Assembly: GCA_041391425.1 (NCBI GenBank)
Contig: JAWKNZ010000003.1
Span: 186,001 to 250,000 of the forward strand
Length of the DNA: 64,000 bases
Direction of reading: 5' to 3'
From: JAWKNZ01 sp041391425
GTDB lineage: Bacteria; Bdellovibrionota_B; Oligoflexia; Oligoflexales; JAWKNZ01
This document shows positions 26,922 through 36,997 of this stretch, one piece after another (within the stretch, counting starts at the first letter, position 1; each line of letters opens with the position of its first letter). Under the pieces are notes generated by a model, which saw only the letters and a list, made by a program, of their open reading frames with translations, ran no database searches and had not been told where the DNA came from. The position numbers and the translations under genes were made by a program.

Positions 26922-29900
26922 TTGTCATACTCCCACTGTAAGAAACCAAGGCCTAACTCACCACTTACACGTTCAAAATTCCAATCATTGGAATTTTGCC
27001 ATAAAATTTCTTGTGTCCAGTCTGGGTCTAAATATTGATTGTTTAATAATGACCGTGCTTTTGTATCAGAAGTTATTATAATTTTAGTAAGATTATCAAT
27101 TAACCCATTTTTTTGTTTGATAAAATCATCGATTACTTTGTCGTCTAGAGTTGCGGGAATTTGGAAATCTTCGATTAGGGTTACCATTCTTTCTGCAAGT
27201 CTAGCTGACCTATGGAGGGCTGGAGCACACCAACTCGTATTACCTAATTCACATACGGTTGAAAAGTCTTTGTACGATTTAATATAAAGATTGTAACGAT
27301 CAAAAACAGCCTGTAATGGGTTTTCGACCGTATGAGAATTTACAGATTTTAGCATCGGGCCTATTTTGGCTTCTGCCAATAGATAGTGGGTATGAGCAAG
27401 GTTTTCGTCAATTGCACTTCCTGAGCCTAGAGCCTTTATCTTTCTAATAATATCGTTTAAGGCTAGAATATTTCGAATATGATAAAGGTGTTCTGCTATT
27501 ATGATGTAGGCTTCAGATTTTGTAATGGCGCTACCATTTGTTTGTACAATTCGATTTGCTGTTTGAAGAGCTTTGGCTTTATTTCCTTGGCTGTCTTCCA
27601 ATCGCATTATTTTTAAGAGGATATCTGCTTTTGCGATGTTGTTTAGGTGTTGTGAGGTTGACAGCTTTTCTAAAATATCGATAGCTTCAGAGTATAGTCT
27701 TCTTCCAAAATATAAATTAGATAATTTCTCTGCAATTTGGACAGAGTCAGGATCATTAGAGAAATATCTTAAGAATTCTTTATAGAAGAACATAGTGTTT
27801 TCTTCAAATGTTAATGCTACACTCCAATCCCCCCCTGTTTTTAAGACTTTTTTATAATAGCGAGTCCTTGGAAATTTTTCTGTAAAGGATGCTAAGGTTG
27901 TGATTGATTGGGTGTGCTGTCCATCTTCATGATATGCGTAGGCTAACATCATCATCCCGTAATCATTATCTTTGGTGTTAAATTTATAGCTAAACTCTTT
28001 ATATTTTTTTATCGCCGTCTTGAAGTCTTTCTTTTGATACGCTTGATCGGCTCCCTTGATTAAAGCTAGTGGAAGCAAAGTAGCGGGTTGTAGTGTTTGT
28101 TTGCCGAATACGGGTATTACCTTTGCAAATAGCGTAAACCTTGCTAGGTCTTCTAACTCTCCCCAGAGGTTATTTTTTAGATATGTCGATAACATAATTC
28201 CTGAAGCTATGCTTGCATATTTATGCTTTGGCGACTTTTTTATGGCTTTATCCCAAACCTCAAATGCTTTTTTGTCTTGATTTAAATTTAAATATAGATT
28301 TCCTATTTGTGCATTAATTTCCCAGTCAATTTTTGGTTGTTTCACCGTATTAATTTCTAGGTAGATTTCTAGTAGTTTTTCGCGACTTTGTAAGCTTTTA
28401 GATGGTTGATTTGCTTTTGCCCACTCCACTGTTTTTGGCCAATTAGCTACTATCAGCTGTGAATTAAGTGCATTATAAAGGTATTTTAGCTTATCTGGGT
28501 TGCTTGCTGTTTTGGAAATTCTTAGATAAATATCAACTGCTTTTGAATATTCACGGTTTAATACCCATAAATTTGCAATTTCTGCTTCTAAGACTTCAAT
28601 GGCTTTTGATTTTTTATTTTCTGATAGTCTTATGTAGCGATTCGCGATGTTTATTGAGCTAACTCGCAGAGGTGGGGGTGCACTTGGGGATTTTGCCTTG
28701 ATAATTGTGAATTCTACAAGCTTTTTATGCCTTAGTAAAAGGCTTGCAGCCATATTCTTTTCATTAGCTCCTATTTCTCTTCCTAATGATTTTTCATCTG
28801 CATACTTTTGTCTTGTAGCAATTAATAACTTTTCATAGTCCTGAGGATTTCCTGAATTTATAAATATTTGTTCTTCCATATCTAACACACGGTTGTCTAA
28901 TTTGATAGCGATTTGGTGTTGTTTTAACGAAAATGCTAGGACTTGATATCCTGAAATTGCAGATTTTTTGTTACCGAAATTCCAATCCCATAATGCGGCT
29001 CGTTCATGAATACTATCTATTTCACTATAGGTTTTGAATCTTTCTTCAATGTATGGCGGTTTTTTCCATGTGGCTTTTTCTCCCTCTGAAATTCTCCATA
29101 CTCCAATGATAAATTCAAAAACTTTTTTCTTATCTTTTTTTCCAATGCGGAAGCTTTTATCAGATGCAGCAAAGAGGTTATTGCGGTATTCTTTTTTAGC
29201 TGGCCTTACTTTATTGCCTTTGCCATCTAGACCAGCTAAGGTTCTTGCTATTGCTAGTTTACTAGCAATATTACCACTCGTTGAAAGTGCATTTTTAATA
29301 GTTTCTAAATTGGCTAATGCGTTAGTATCATTGGCTGCCTCTAGTCTTTCAATAGAGGTTAAAAATACAATTCGATTGGTAAGAGATTTTGACAGTGTTT
29401 TTTTTCTTATAAGTTGGCTCAATTTTTTTAATTGTGACGATTTATTATTATTTCTTAAGAATTCTGCCACAAACATATGATAGGATGCTCGATCGTGCAT
29501 TTGCTTATTTTTTGTTAGGCTTTGCACTACATTTGCATACTCAATAACTTTTTTGTAGGCGTTTAGCATTTTGTTTCGATTTTTATTTTCGTCACCTCCA
29601 CCATATCTGCCTGATAATCTATCTCCATAGTAATAAGCTTCAGCGGCATAGTTTTCTACTAGCTGCATGGCAATTGTTGACTTTTTATTGGTTTTAGAAG
29701 TTTTTAGAGCAAATTTAAGCTTCTTTCTATCTTGATATAAGTCGGAAAGCTTATCGTTATTTTTGGGTTTATGTTTTTTAGTTTTTGGATCTCGCATTGC
29801 TTCTTCAATTAGGGGAATTGTATTTGGCTTAACAATTTTAAGAGGAAGAATTGGAGCAAAGTTGATTGATACTTGTGGTTTATTGTTAGGTACCTGCTTT

Positions 29901-30037
29901 TGTGGAAGGGCAAAAATTGGCAGTGAAGCTAGCAGTGATGCGATTGAGGCTATTGCAACCGGGAATTGTGTAATCCTAGTCAGCCGCTTCCTTTTTACAA
30001 AGCTATCATTTAATATTTTCACAGATCCGTCTTTCAT
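26918..30037 (-). CDS. Large periplasmic TPR protein
   Basis: A 1039-residue protein with an N-terminal signal-type hydrophobic stretch (about residues 24-43, cleavage near IFALP). It then has a long series of TPR-like helices through most of the protein, for example AYQKKDFKTAIKKYKEFSYK, SEAIDILEKL and a late WCAPALHRSARLAERM. Its 3' end overlaps the TPR lipoprotein gene by 4 nt. The size, coupling and late WxxPAL segment resemble the myxobacterial/Bdellovibrio GltD (AgmU) protein of the gliding apparatus, but I cannot verify that. It would act as a scaffold in the periplasm. Confidence 0.75.
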   Translation of the reverse strand: MKDGSVKILNDSFVKRKRLTRITQFPVAIASIASLLASLPIFALPQKQVPNNKPQVSINFAPILPLKIVKPNTIPLIEEAMRDPKTKKHKPKNNDKLSDLYQDRKKLKFALKTSKTNKKSTIAMQLVENYAAEAYYYGDRLSGRYGGGDENKNRNKMLNAYKKVIEYANVVQSLTKNKQMHDRASYHMFVAEFLRNNNKSSQLKKLSQLIRKKTLSKSLTNRIVFLTSIERLEAANDTNALANLETIKNALSTSGNIASKLAIARTLAGLDGKGNKVRPAKKEYRNNLFAASDKSFRIGKKDKKKVFEFIIGVWRISEGEKATWKKPPYIEERFKTYSEIDSIHERAALWDWNFGNKKSAISGYQVLAFSLKQHQIAIKLDNRVLDMEEQIFINSGNPQDYEKLLIATRQKYADEKSLGREIGANEKNMAASLLLRHKKLVEFTIIKAKSPSAPPPLRVSSINIANRYIRLSENKKSKAIEVLEAEIANLWVLNREYSKAVDIYLRISKTASNPDKLKYLYNALNSQLIVANWPKTVEWAKANQPSKSLQSREKLLEIYLEINTVKQPKIDWEINAQIGNLYLNLNQDKKAFEVWDKAIKKSPKHKYASIASGIMLSTYLKNNLWGELEDLARFTLFAKVIPVFGKQTLQPATLLPLALIKGADQAYQKKDFKTAIKKYKEFSYKFNTKDNDYGMMMLAYAYHEDGQHTQSITTLASFTEKFPRTRYYKKVLKTGGDWSVALTFEENTMFFYKEFLRYFSNDPDSVQIAEKLSNLYFGRRLYSEAIDILEKLSTSQHLNNIAKADILLKIMRLEDSQGNKAKALQTANRIVQTNGSAITKSEAYIIIAEHLYHIRNILALNDIIRKIKALGSGSAIDENLAHTHYLLAEAKIGPMLKSVNSHTVENPLQAVFDRYNLYIKSYKDFSTVCELGNTSWCAPALHRSARLAERMVTLIEDFQIPATLDDKVIDDFIKQKNGLIDNLTKIIITSDTKARSLLNNQYLDPDWTQEILWQNSNDWNFERVSGELGLGFLQWEYDN

Positions 30038-30728
30038 ATATATCCGATTTAAAAAAAATTTTATTCCTTATGAAAAATTAAAAGCGAGCTTTGAAGGGCT
30101 AGGCCGTGGCTTTATGACCAAACAAGTCGTCAAGAAAAGTCTTTAGCGACGTTCCTAAAAATTATTGTAGTCCGTATTTGACCTTAAGTGTCTTCTGTTC
30201 TTTAGGAAAGCCTCCCTCTTAAGTTTTGCTCTTATTACCAACTTATGTAAGGAATATTGTAGTCTTATAATATTTTACCCTGGGGAGCAGTGTCTTGTAA
30301 ATATAGTGATTATTTGGAGTATTCCAAATTTCTTTAGATTTAATGTTAAGGCTTTCAACTCGTTCTATTTCACTGAATAGAAGATGGGTTTTTAATATTA
30401 TGGAATTTTTCATTTCATTCTGAGTTAACATCACGTTATCATCCAAATTTAGGAGTGTCTAATTTGATATTTTATTGGAAGAAGTGGGTGGCACCTTGAG
30501 GTAGCTTATTTTCGCTTGTCAAAGAAATAGACATGCCGCTTGTGCATTTCGATTAGAAATGCGTCTGTAAATTCTAGTAAATACAGCCAGTTAAATATAA
30601 GCTGGATTGGCGTGATATTTGTATACAATGCCGTGTGGCTAAATAGCCTTTTAGCCTTTATTGGTATCTTCAATAAAAATCTCTAATCTATCCCCATTTA
30701 TTAAGTGTTTGTCTCTCCAGGAATTTTT
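30038..30728. other. Divergent intergenic region
   Basis: About 690 bp between the leftward TPR operon and the rightward metalloprotease gene. A 67-codon minus frame at 30243-30446 has no ribosome site or family match and is not called. The right 150 bp contains a GGCTAAATAGCC hairpin near 30632 and AT-rich DNA that probably carries the metalloprotease promoter. No RNA gene seen. Confidence 0.5.
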
Positions 30729-32228
30729 ATGCCTCCAATTTTGCGATCAGAACTTTTATTTTTTCAGATTTTATTGTTATTGACCGCATCGTGTGGCATT
30801 TCTATTAAAAATGATCAAAATCGAGATGACGAAACCCTTCAACTTCCGAGTAATACATTTGTACAATACGACCTTGATGACGAAGCATGTCAGAGAAGCT
30901 CAGCTACAGTACGGTTGAGCCCTGTTTTTGAAACATATGTCTGGAATGGTGATAAAGCTGTTTTGAGAGAGCATGAAGGTGCGGGAATATATTCTACATC
31001 TTCACTTAGTAGCCGTTCTGTGGCACGTGCTATCTATGGTTTGTATACGAGAGAAACATGTGAATTGCAAGATGGTAGCTTTATATGTTTGGATAAACCA
31101 GAGATTATTCAACATTCAAGTGACTTGCGATTATGCCGTCCTAATGGTGATTATAGGCGCCAATCAATTGAAGGAATTGCTCTTGGTAGCCTTAGAAACA
31201 TTGAAATTGCTTATGATTATTATCGAAGCTTAAATGATGCCTCTGCACAAATTCCTAAACTTGCATTGATGCTATTGCCAAAAGTTGAAAAAATGTATCA
31301 TCTGCCTGGTACTGGTACTGGTACTGGTACTGGTACTGGTACTGGTACTGAAGATGAGAAGAGCTTTGTAGTAGCTAACAATTTAGCTTACGTCAGTACA
31401 ACGAGAGGAAATCCATTTCTAATTATTTATCCGTCGTCTAATGATAGAAATCCCGGGAACTCTTTGGATAAACCTAATTTGTGGGAGTCTGAGTGGGCCA
31501 TAGCACATGAATACGGACATCATGTATTGCAAGAGCATGCAAATATTGCAAAGTATCTGAGTAAAAAATATTCAGATAATGCTAGTAGAATCTCGTCGAA
31601 TTTAATTTATTCTTATGAGAAAACCGCTTCGAACGGTTTTAACTTGCGTATGAGCTCTCGTCAAGCTTCGTTATCCAATCACCTTAGGGTAGTGAACGAA
31701 GCTTTTGCAGACTTATTTGCCTACTACTCTTTAGGTTCTAGAGCTGAGCTGACGAGGAATCTCCCGTGTTTAAAACAAAATCGAGATTTAGCATCTGCAT
31801 TTTTTCACGGTGATATAAAAAAGATTCTCGATTCTAAAGTTTTGCAGACTTACTATTCCACTGAAATCGAGAAAGTCTCTGACTGTAACGTTCCTAATTT
31901 TCAAGGAGAGCACGCAGTTGGTGCAATTGTAGCATATGGATTAAATCTCGTGTTTCAGCACAGTCAGGCAGTTATGCGCAATAATGAGAATCTTGGAAAT
32001 TTTTTGTTGGCATGGGCAGACAGAGTAAAGGCTATGCTTGATAGTGGACGATCGAATATCAATTTGGACGAGTTTATTAGTCAGGCTATTGCTGTTGCCA
32101 GCAGAGATACATACCTTACAGGAAAGCAATGTGAAATAATAAAAGATATTTTTCCAGAATGGGCTAAACTTTGGTTAGGCCTAGACGCAAGTTCGATGAC
32201 TAGAAAATTTCAGTGTGAATCTTTTTGA
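30729..32228 (+). CDS. Thermolysin-like (gluzincin) metalloprotease lipoprotein
   Basis: A 499-residue protein starting at ATG 30729, where AGGA lies 6 nt upstream. The signal peptide ends in the lipobox LTASC. HEYGHH (about residue 270) gives the HExxH zinc site and VVNEAFADLFAYYS, some 65 residues later, supplies the third ligand Glu in the NEAxAD motif of gluzincins. A run of seven Gly-Thr pairs lies just before the protease core, encoded by the hexanucleotide repeat at 31308-31349. It is probably a surface-anchored or periplasmic protease. The gene overlaps the convergent 92-residue gene by 19 nt. Confidence 0.82.
   Translation: MPPILRSELLFFQILLLLTASCGISIKNDQNRDDETLQLPSNTFVQYDLDDEACQRSSATVRLSPVFETYVWNGDKAVLREHEGAGIYSTSSLSSRSVARAIYGLYTRETCELQDGSFICLDKPEIIQHSSDLRLCRPNGDYRRQSIEGIALGSLRNIEIAYDYYRSLNDASAQIPKLALMLLPKVEKMYHLPGTGTGTGTGTGTGTEDEKSFVVANNLAYVSTTRGNPFLIIYPSSNDRNPGNSLDKPNLWESEWAIAHEYGHHVLQEHANIAKYLSKKYSDNASRISSNLIYSYEKTASNGFNLRMSSRQASLSNHLRVVNEAFADLFAYYSLGSRAELTRNLPCLKQNRDLASAFFHGDIKKILDSKVLQTYYSTEIEKVSDCNVPNFQGEHAVGAIVAYGLNLVFQHSQAVMRNNENLGNFLLAWADRVKAMLDSGRSNINLDEFISQAIAVASRDTYLTGKQCEIIKDIFPEWAKLWLGLDASSMTRKFQCESF
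31308..31349 (+). repeat. (GGTACT)7 microsatellite inside metalloprotease gene
   Basis: Seven perfect 6-bp units encode (Gly-Thr)7 in the linker before the catalytic core. Because the unit is two codons, copy-number change lengthens or shortens the linker without changing frame. Perfect conservation of all seven units at the DNA level suggests recent expansion by slippage. Confidence 0.95.
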
Positions 32229-32488
32229 GTATGATTCAAAGCTTCAACCATATCATTATGAAGTATATCGATTACTGCTTGTGTATCAAGAGCATTAAAT
32301 AACCAAGCAATTCGAGAAATAGGAAAATTGCCTTTGGCTTTTAAAATGGATTTTGTTGTTTTTGGGCCTCCGACTGATTTAATGAGCTTTAGCTTTTCAT
32401 TCAACGATAAATTGAGACGAGGTTTTGGTAAATTACCTTTAATTTTTCTGATGTTTTCTTCTATATTTTCAGTATCTGACTTCGACAT
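32210..32488 (-). CDS. Small hypothetical protein
   Basis: A 92-residue soluble protein, basic in the first half with a conserved-looking SVGGPKTTKSILKAKGNFP stretch and a C-terminal helix. Its 3' end overlaps the metalloprotease gene tail-to-tail by 19 nt. It follows the Maf-like gene by 53 bp on the same strand, so the two may be an operon. No family recognised; sequence composition looks protein-like rather than random. Confidence 0.5.
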   Translation of the reverse strand: MSKSDTENIEENIRKIKGNLPKPRLNLSLNEKLKLIKSVGGPKTTKSILKAKGNFPISRIAWLFNALDTQAVIDILHNDMVEALNHTQKDSH

Positions 32489-32541
32489 TATTTACAGTTT
32501 CTGTTGCATTATCAAGTAATTTTAAAAATGAATTGTCTTGC

Positions 32542-33210
32542 TTAGTCAAGTAATTCTAACTCATCTAACGTTTTGGTTAGCTCTTTAATTGGAAAGCCAA
32601 AGAGGCATGGTTCCGGACCGATTACTGATGTAACCCATTTTGAATCTGCAGTAAAAAAGCAAGATTCTCCTTTTAAACGTTCGAATTCAGAAGAATCGAT
32701 ATATTCCTCTATCATTTTAGGTGACATAGTAGAAATATTTGCTGTTGTTTGGACTATGTGATTTCTATGCCAATAAAAACTTGGATCGCTACTAAGGCAG
32801 ATTGTTCTTAAGACTGTACAAATATGTACTGATTTTCCAGCTATGTTCTGAATCGCCTCAATATTTTCACTACGCTCATTACTAACAAAGATGTAAGCTC
32901 CATCAACTTGCATGGCATTTGCCATGCAAATCATGGTTATGTATTTTTTATAAGAATTATCTCTAGGAAGATAAGATGAAAGCCACTCGCATTCTTGGTT
33001 GACTTTACCCTGTACCATATCAACGAAGGACTTATTTGTATCAAACGTGAATACTGGTGTATTTATGGAGCTAAAGTCGATGGACATTTCTGATAACATT
33101 GTTTTTTTTAGAGGGCTTGGGTTGGCAATGACGACCATATGATGTCTTAATTCTGGGTATAATGCCTGTCCTGTGTTTGGACAAACTTTGAGTTGATCGC
33201 GAGCAAGCAT
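32542..33210 (-). CDS. Divergent Maf/YceF-like nucleotide pyrophosphatase
   Basis: A 222-residue protein. After a short leader, VVIANPSPLKKTML resembles the Maf start (LASxSPRRxxLL). A middle strand QVDGAYIFVSNER occupies the place of the catalytic GADTVV strand. The C-terminus (STMSPKMIEEYIDSSEFERL, then a VTSVIGPEPCLFGFPIKEL strand) matches the Maf end (ISxxEIxxYI, IxGxxxNVxGLPL). Maf proteins hydrolyse non-canonical or normal NTPs. The usual SPRR Arg pair is changed to SPLK and the DTVV acid is altered, so activity may be changed or lost. Assignment is by eye. Confidence 0.6.
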   Translation of the reverse strand: MLARDQLKVCPNTGQALYPELRHHMVVIANPSPLKKTMLSEMSIDFSSINTPVFTFDTNKSFVDMVQGKVNQECEWLSSYLPRDNSYKKYITMICMANAMQVDGAYIFVSNERSENIEAIQNIAGKSVHICTVLRTICLSSDPSFYWHRNHIVQTTANISTMSPKMIEEYIDSSEFERLKGESCFFTADSKWVTSVIGPEPCLFGFPIKELTKTLDELELLD

Positions 33211-33413
33211 TTTAGAGTTCCTTTTTATGAGTAATAATACAATTATAATCGAATGTGCTTAGTAGAACAAGACAGGGCAGCTTCTCTTTATTATTGAGTT
33301 TTCTGTTAGGATTCGCACATTGTTTATAAGAGTTATGCTAGGAGAAGTAATTACCGTTTGTATGTAGGTTAGAAATATTCGTTTATGCTGTCCAAACTGA
33401 GCCCTACTTACGA

Positions 33414-35642
33414 TCAACGACACTCTTGTAGAAGGGCATCTATCTCATTTTTTATATCATATTGATCGCCGAAATCGGCTACCGACCACTTCAAAATTAA
33501 AGCATCTAATTGGTCACTGTTTGCTTTGAATTTGGCATCGTCACAGGAGCTCCACACAACGTTAAAATAAGTGTCAAGAATATTACCAACCAACGGAAAC
33601 CTATCATTTTCATCAATGCTATCGATTCTCGCGGTCAGGACAGTTGCTAGCTTTGCTTGCCGTTGATGGTCATAATCCTTCAATATCCCATTATCTCCAT
33701 TTGAAAATACATTATCGCCTACGCAATGGGCAAGGTCAACTGTCGTGGTTTTGTCACATGCAAACCCAAATTTTGCTAACAAAGCAATCGATTCGGCCGA
33801 TTTGATAGTTGCCGCTTGCCAGTTTTCCTGAAATCCTCGCAAAATGAATTTATCGAGACTTCTTTGATAGAAGGGATCTTCAGAATCCTCGAGTTTTTTC
33901 CGATCTCTGATGGAGAACTCAGCTAAAGCATATACACTTTGAGCCCACATTTTAATCGTTTCTCTTGATACTTGTTTCTGGATAATGTCAGAAAATCTTT
34001 CTGCTACCACCTCTTCCGGCACATTTAATTCGATAACGCCAGCCTTTATTTTGTGAAAATTTAATTTATCTTCGTCGGAGACATTTGCTGCGTACTGGAC
34101 GGTGGGACCTTGTTCTGCAGGCCGATTCGCTAGAGATCGGATCAAAGTTTCTGTAGAAGCGGGGAGGTCCAAAACGGTATTTCCTATTGCTGACAAGATG
34201 GTTGCATATTCGTCCTCGCTGAGGTGTTCACCTACAAAAGGCCATTGCAGAATCATCTGTTTGAGGAGAAGTGTTTTTGCGTGGCTAAGCGGTGCATTAC
34301 CCTCAAGTATGTGACTGAAACGGCCCAATTCTTTCTCAATTCTGTAGATAATGGAGTTTACTTCTGTACTGCGAAAATAATCGTTGAATGAAAGTCCTTC
34401 GGAAAATATCAAGGAAGTTGTATCAATCATGGCTTGATCCCATCCGGCATAGAATGTCTCGTAGTCTCCCTTGGTAGAAGCAAAAAAACTATTCAGAATA
34501 TCGAGGCCATCCTGAGTAGAAAATAGTGCACGGCTCATATTCTCTGTAAACGTTTCACACGGTACGGAAACAAACTCATAAGAGGGGTAATAACGCCTCG
34601 TCTCTTCTTGGCTAAATTGATACTTCGATTTTCTATCATTAAGACAGTCGATTGCTTTCTGTGCTGAAAATGAGCTGCTCTCTCCGACTTCAACCCCTGT
34701 TACACTAAAGGTAGTTTTTCCATCTTTATTTGAAATATTATCTAGCGTATAGACAAGGTTAACAATGCCAGTACCATTGTCAGCGATATTTTTTCCCTCT
34801 CCTACTTGGTTTGGAGAAATTGCAAAATTTACTCTGATCGATTTATCTCCCACAAAAATGCGATTTAATTCATCCTTATTGCCAAGTAATGCAGGATTAG
34901 ACTGATTCAGTGAAGATACATTAAGATCATCGATGGTAAGAGTATGATCTGTCTTGAGGTTATCGGATAGTTCGAAATATGCTTTAGATTCCTCTTCGTT
35001 CGTTCCAAATATTTCTTCTATTGTTGCCCATAGTGGATTGTTTTCTACGAATACTCTGTTGATTCTATCGAAGTTGTGGTCATAGATCTTAGTAATTTTG
35101 TCTTCTGGACTATAAGCAGATGAAAACTCAGCTGGTGTTAGTTTCCCATTGCCATATGCTGCAATCGGCAAAGTTGGAAGAATGAAGGTTTCATAGGCAA
35201 GCTTTTTATTAATGAATACTTTACAGTGCGAACCCTCTCTGATTGCATTAGCTTCAAAAGTTGATGCGTTAACAGAGATTTCCATTGCAGTTTTAGTAGT
35301 TCCAAACATTACTCTTTGCAGGTCATCCAGGACGATAAACCCCCCAGAGTCTGCTTCAAGGAGAATGCTCCGTCCACTCTTAGCAAAAACAGTTTCTAGA
35401 TCAACGCCAAGCTCTTGATTATCCGGAGAAACTACTATTGGCCCGTCAAATATTTGATGGATATTACACGACTTTATAAGGCTTGCTTTCCACTTATCTA
35501 AAGACTTTTGATCATCTTTATTGAGTAAGATAATGTCTGAATTTTTGTCTATGGGGTGTTTATTATTCTTTTTCTTAGAGCCAAAAACACCACAACCGCC
35601 CATGAAAGTGCTTATCAATAACGTTACAATAATTCTAAACAT
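33414..35642 (-). CDS. Large hypothetical lipoprotein
   Basis: A 742-residue protein with signal peptide ending in the lipobox FMGGC, followed by a Lys/Asn-rich linker (SKKKNNK). The mature part is mixed alpha/beta with several Cys and a mostly helical second half, without a domain I recognise. No repeats are evident. It stands alone between the Maf-like gene and a divergent barrel gene. An intact frame of this length among decayed neighbours suggests it is under selection. Confidence 0.7.
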   Translation of the reverse strand: MFRIIVTLLISTFMGGCGVFGSKKKNNKHPIDKNSDIILLNKDDQKSLDKWKASLIKSCNIHQIFDGPIVVSPDNQELGVDLETVFAKSGRSILLEADSGGFIVLDDLQRVMFGTTKTAMEISVNASTFEANAIREGSHCKVFINKKLAYETFILPTLPIAAYGNGKLTPAEFSSAYSPEDKITKIYDHNFDRINRVFVENNPLWATIEEIFGTNEEESKAYFELSDNLKTDHTLTIDDLNVSSLNQSNPALLGNKDELNRIFVGDKSIRVNFAISPNQVGEGKNIADNGTGIVNLVYTLDNISNKDGKTTFSVTGVEVGESSSFSAQKAIDCLNDRKSKYQFSQEETRRYYPSYEFVSVPCETFTENMSRALFSTQDGLDILNSFFASTKGDYETFYAGWDQAMIDTTSLIFSEGLSFNDYFRSTEVNSIIYRIEKELGRFSHILEGNAPLSHAKTLLLKQMILQWPFVGEHLSEDEYATILSAIGNTVLDLPASTETLIRSLANRPAEQGPTVQYAANVSDEDKLNFHKIKAGVIELNVPEEVVAERFSDIIQKQVSRETIKMWAQSVYALAEFSIRDRKKLEDSEDPFYQRSLDKFILRGFQENWQAATIKSAESIALLAKFGFACDKTTTVDLAHCVGDNVFSNGDNGILKDYDHQRQAKLATVLTARIDSIDENDRFPLVGNILDTYFNVVWSSCDDAKFKANSDQLDALILKWSVADFGDQYDIKNEIDALLQECR

Positions 35643-36071
35643 TTTAGTGCTTCCTAATAAGAAAAGACATCTAGTGCTGCCTATAGCAATATAACTCTTC
35701 TGTCAGTTGACTCGCCCAATATCATGTGCATAAATTATATTCAAGGCATTGATATACTACGCTACGTAAATTGTACCGATTTGACCTATATTCACATAAG
35801 AACTTCCTGGTATAGCGGGGCATTTAGCCTCTAAATGCAATGGCATTGAGGCACAAAATTGACTAGCTTTTTGACAAGTTTAGATGCAGTGGCAATTTTA
35901 CAATTTGTTATTTTCGTCTAATCTTCAATCAACTCCATGATAACATACTGAAAATAAAAAAGAAAATATCTAAACTTAATTGCATGCCTCTTTCGGTCTG
36001 TTCTTTGCAAGTATTCTAGCAGGAGAGTCTTTAATTTGGCTTTCGCGGCAGGTGTAATGGAGGATGTGGAC
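35643..36071. other. Divergent intergenic region
   Basis: About 430 bp between the 742-residue lipoprotein gene and the barrel gene. It holds a small CATTTAGCCTCTAAATG hairpin near 35820-35837 and probably promoters for both sides. A minus-strand frame in the right half overlaps the barrel gene start and is not called. Confidence 0.5.
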
Positions 36072-36779
36072 ATGTGTAGGTTGAGTACCTTTTGGTTAAG
36101 ATTTTTTTTCTTGTTGTTAGGCTTAGGACTAAATATAGGCGTTGCATACGGCAAGAAGAATCGGCGTGAAGGTTTTAATTTTGGTACGGGGGTAAAAGTT
36201 CTTTCAGCAGATGATCGAATGTTTCCTTCGTCAGAGTCTGATAAGCAGCGTTATATAAATTCGACTTCACAAGCATTTAGCCCATATTTTGGATTTAGCA
36301 ATTGTGTGATAAATGCTGGTTTGAGAGTTAATATATCTGAAGTGAAGACTCATGAGACTGAACGGCCTAAAAATAACGTCGAAGAAAAAGTGAGCGATAG
36401 CAGTATATCAACGAAAAGTGCAAATTTATTCACCCGCTTTCTATTTGGAAAAATTCTTTTTTTGGAAGCCGGTATTGGAGTTTATAGTGAGAAACAAAAG
36501 GTCAGTATTGTTTCTACTAACGCGACTGGTAGTAATGAAGCAGACTCAGGTTCTTTCACTGGTGAAAAAGAAGAATATGAAATAGATGGGTCTGGTCCAG
36601 GCTATCATTTAGGTGGGGGATTTGAAGTTGCAACTGGTGCCGGTTTTTATTTTTACGGTTCCTATTTGAATGAAATTTATCAAATTAATGAAGGAACTAG
36701 TATTTTTGGCAGCGAGCATAAGCAAGCTTATAAACAAAGGCGAGAGTTACAGTTTGGGCTGTCGCATTATTATAATTAA
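36072..36779 (+). CDS. Outer-membrane beta-barrel protein
   Basis: A 235-residue protein. ATG 36072 is chosen because GGAGG lies about 8 nt upstream and the product begins with a clean signal peptide (cleavage after GVAYG). The mature protein alternates hydrophobic and polar residues in short strands with Gly/Tyr/Phe-rich turns and ends in QFGLSHYYN, close to the C-terminal barrel pattern, although the last residue is Asn rather than Phe. It is probably a small barrel; function unknown. A terminator follows at 36857. Confidence 0.7.
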   Translation: MCRLSTFWLRFFFLLLGLGLNIGVAYGKKNRREGFNFGTGVKVLSADDRMFPSSESDKQRYINSTSQAFSPYFGFSNCVINAGLRVNISEVKTHETERPKNNVEEKVSDSSISTKSANLFTRFLFGKILFLEAGIGVYSEKQKVSIVSTNATGSNEADSGSFTGEKEEYEIDGSGPGYHLGGGFEVATGAGFYFYGSYLNEIYQINEGTSIFGSEHKQAYKQRRELQFGLSHYYN

Positions 36780-36856
36780 AAATTATCTTCATTTCTAAAT
36801 TTTTGCTGGAATTGGTACTGAAGTGCACAATCATATCATTACTTTAATATCAGAAG

Positions 36857-36888
36857 CCCTCATTATGTACAAATTATGAGGGTTTTTT
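36857..36888 (+). terminator. Rho-independent terminator after barrel gene
   Basis: CCCTCAT (36857-36863) pairs with ATGAGGG (36876-36882) around a 12-nt loop, followed by TTTTTT. It lies about 80 nt after the barrel gene stop. Confidence 0.85.
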
Positions 36889-36997
36889 GTTTTGTATTAG
36901 TTAGCTTGTCTGGAAGAACTTGTGTTATATGGATAGTGTTAATGTGTTGAAAACAAATTAGACGGGTTTACCTAAATTGGGTATATGAGAATGTATT

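Noticed and set aside
30243..30446. 67-codon minus-strand gene
   Set aside because: No ribosome binding site, no family resemblance and AT-rich composition like the flanking spacer.
35918..36154. 78-codon minus-strand gene
   Set aside because: It overlaps the start and signal peptide of the well-supported barrel gene and has no ribosome site of its own.
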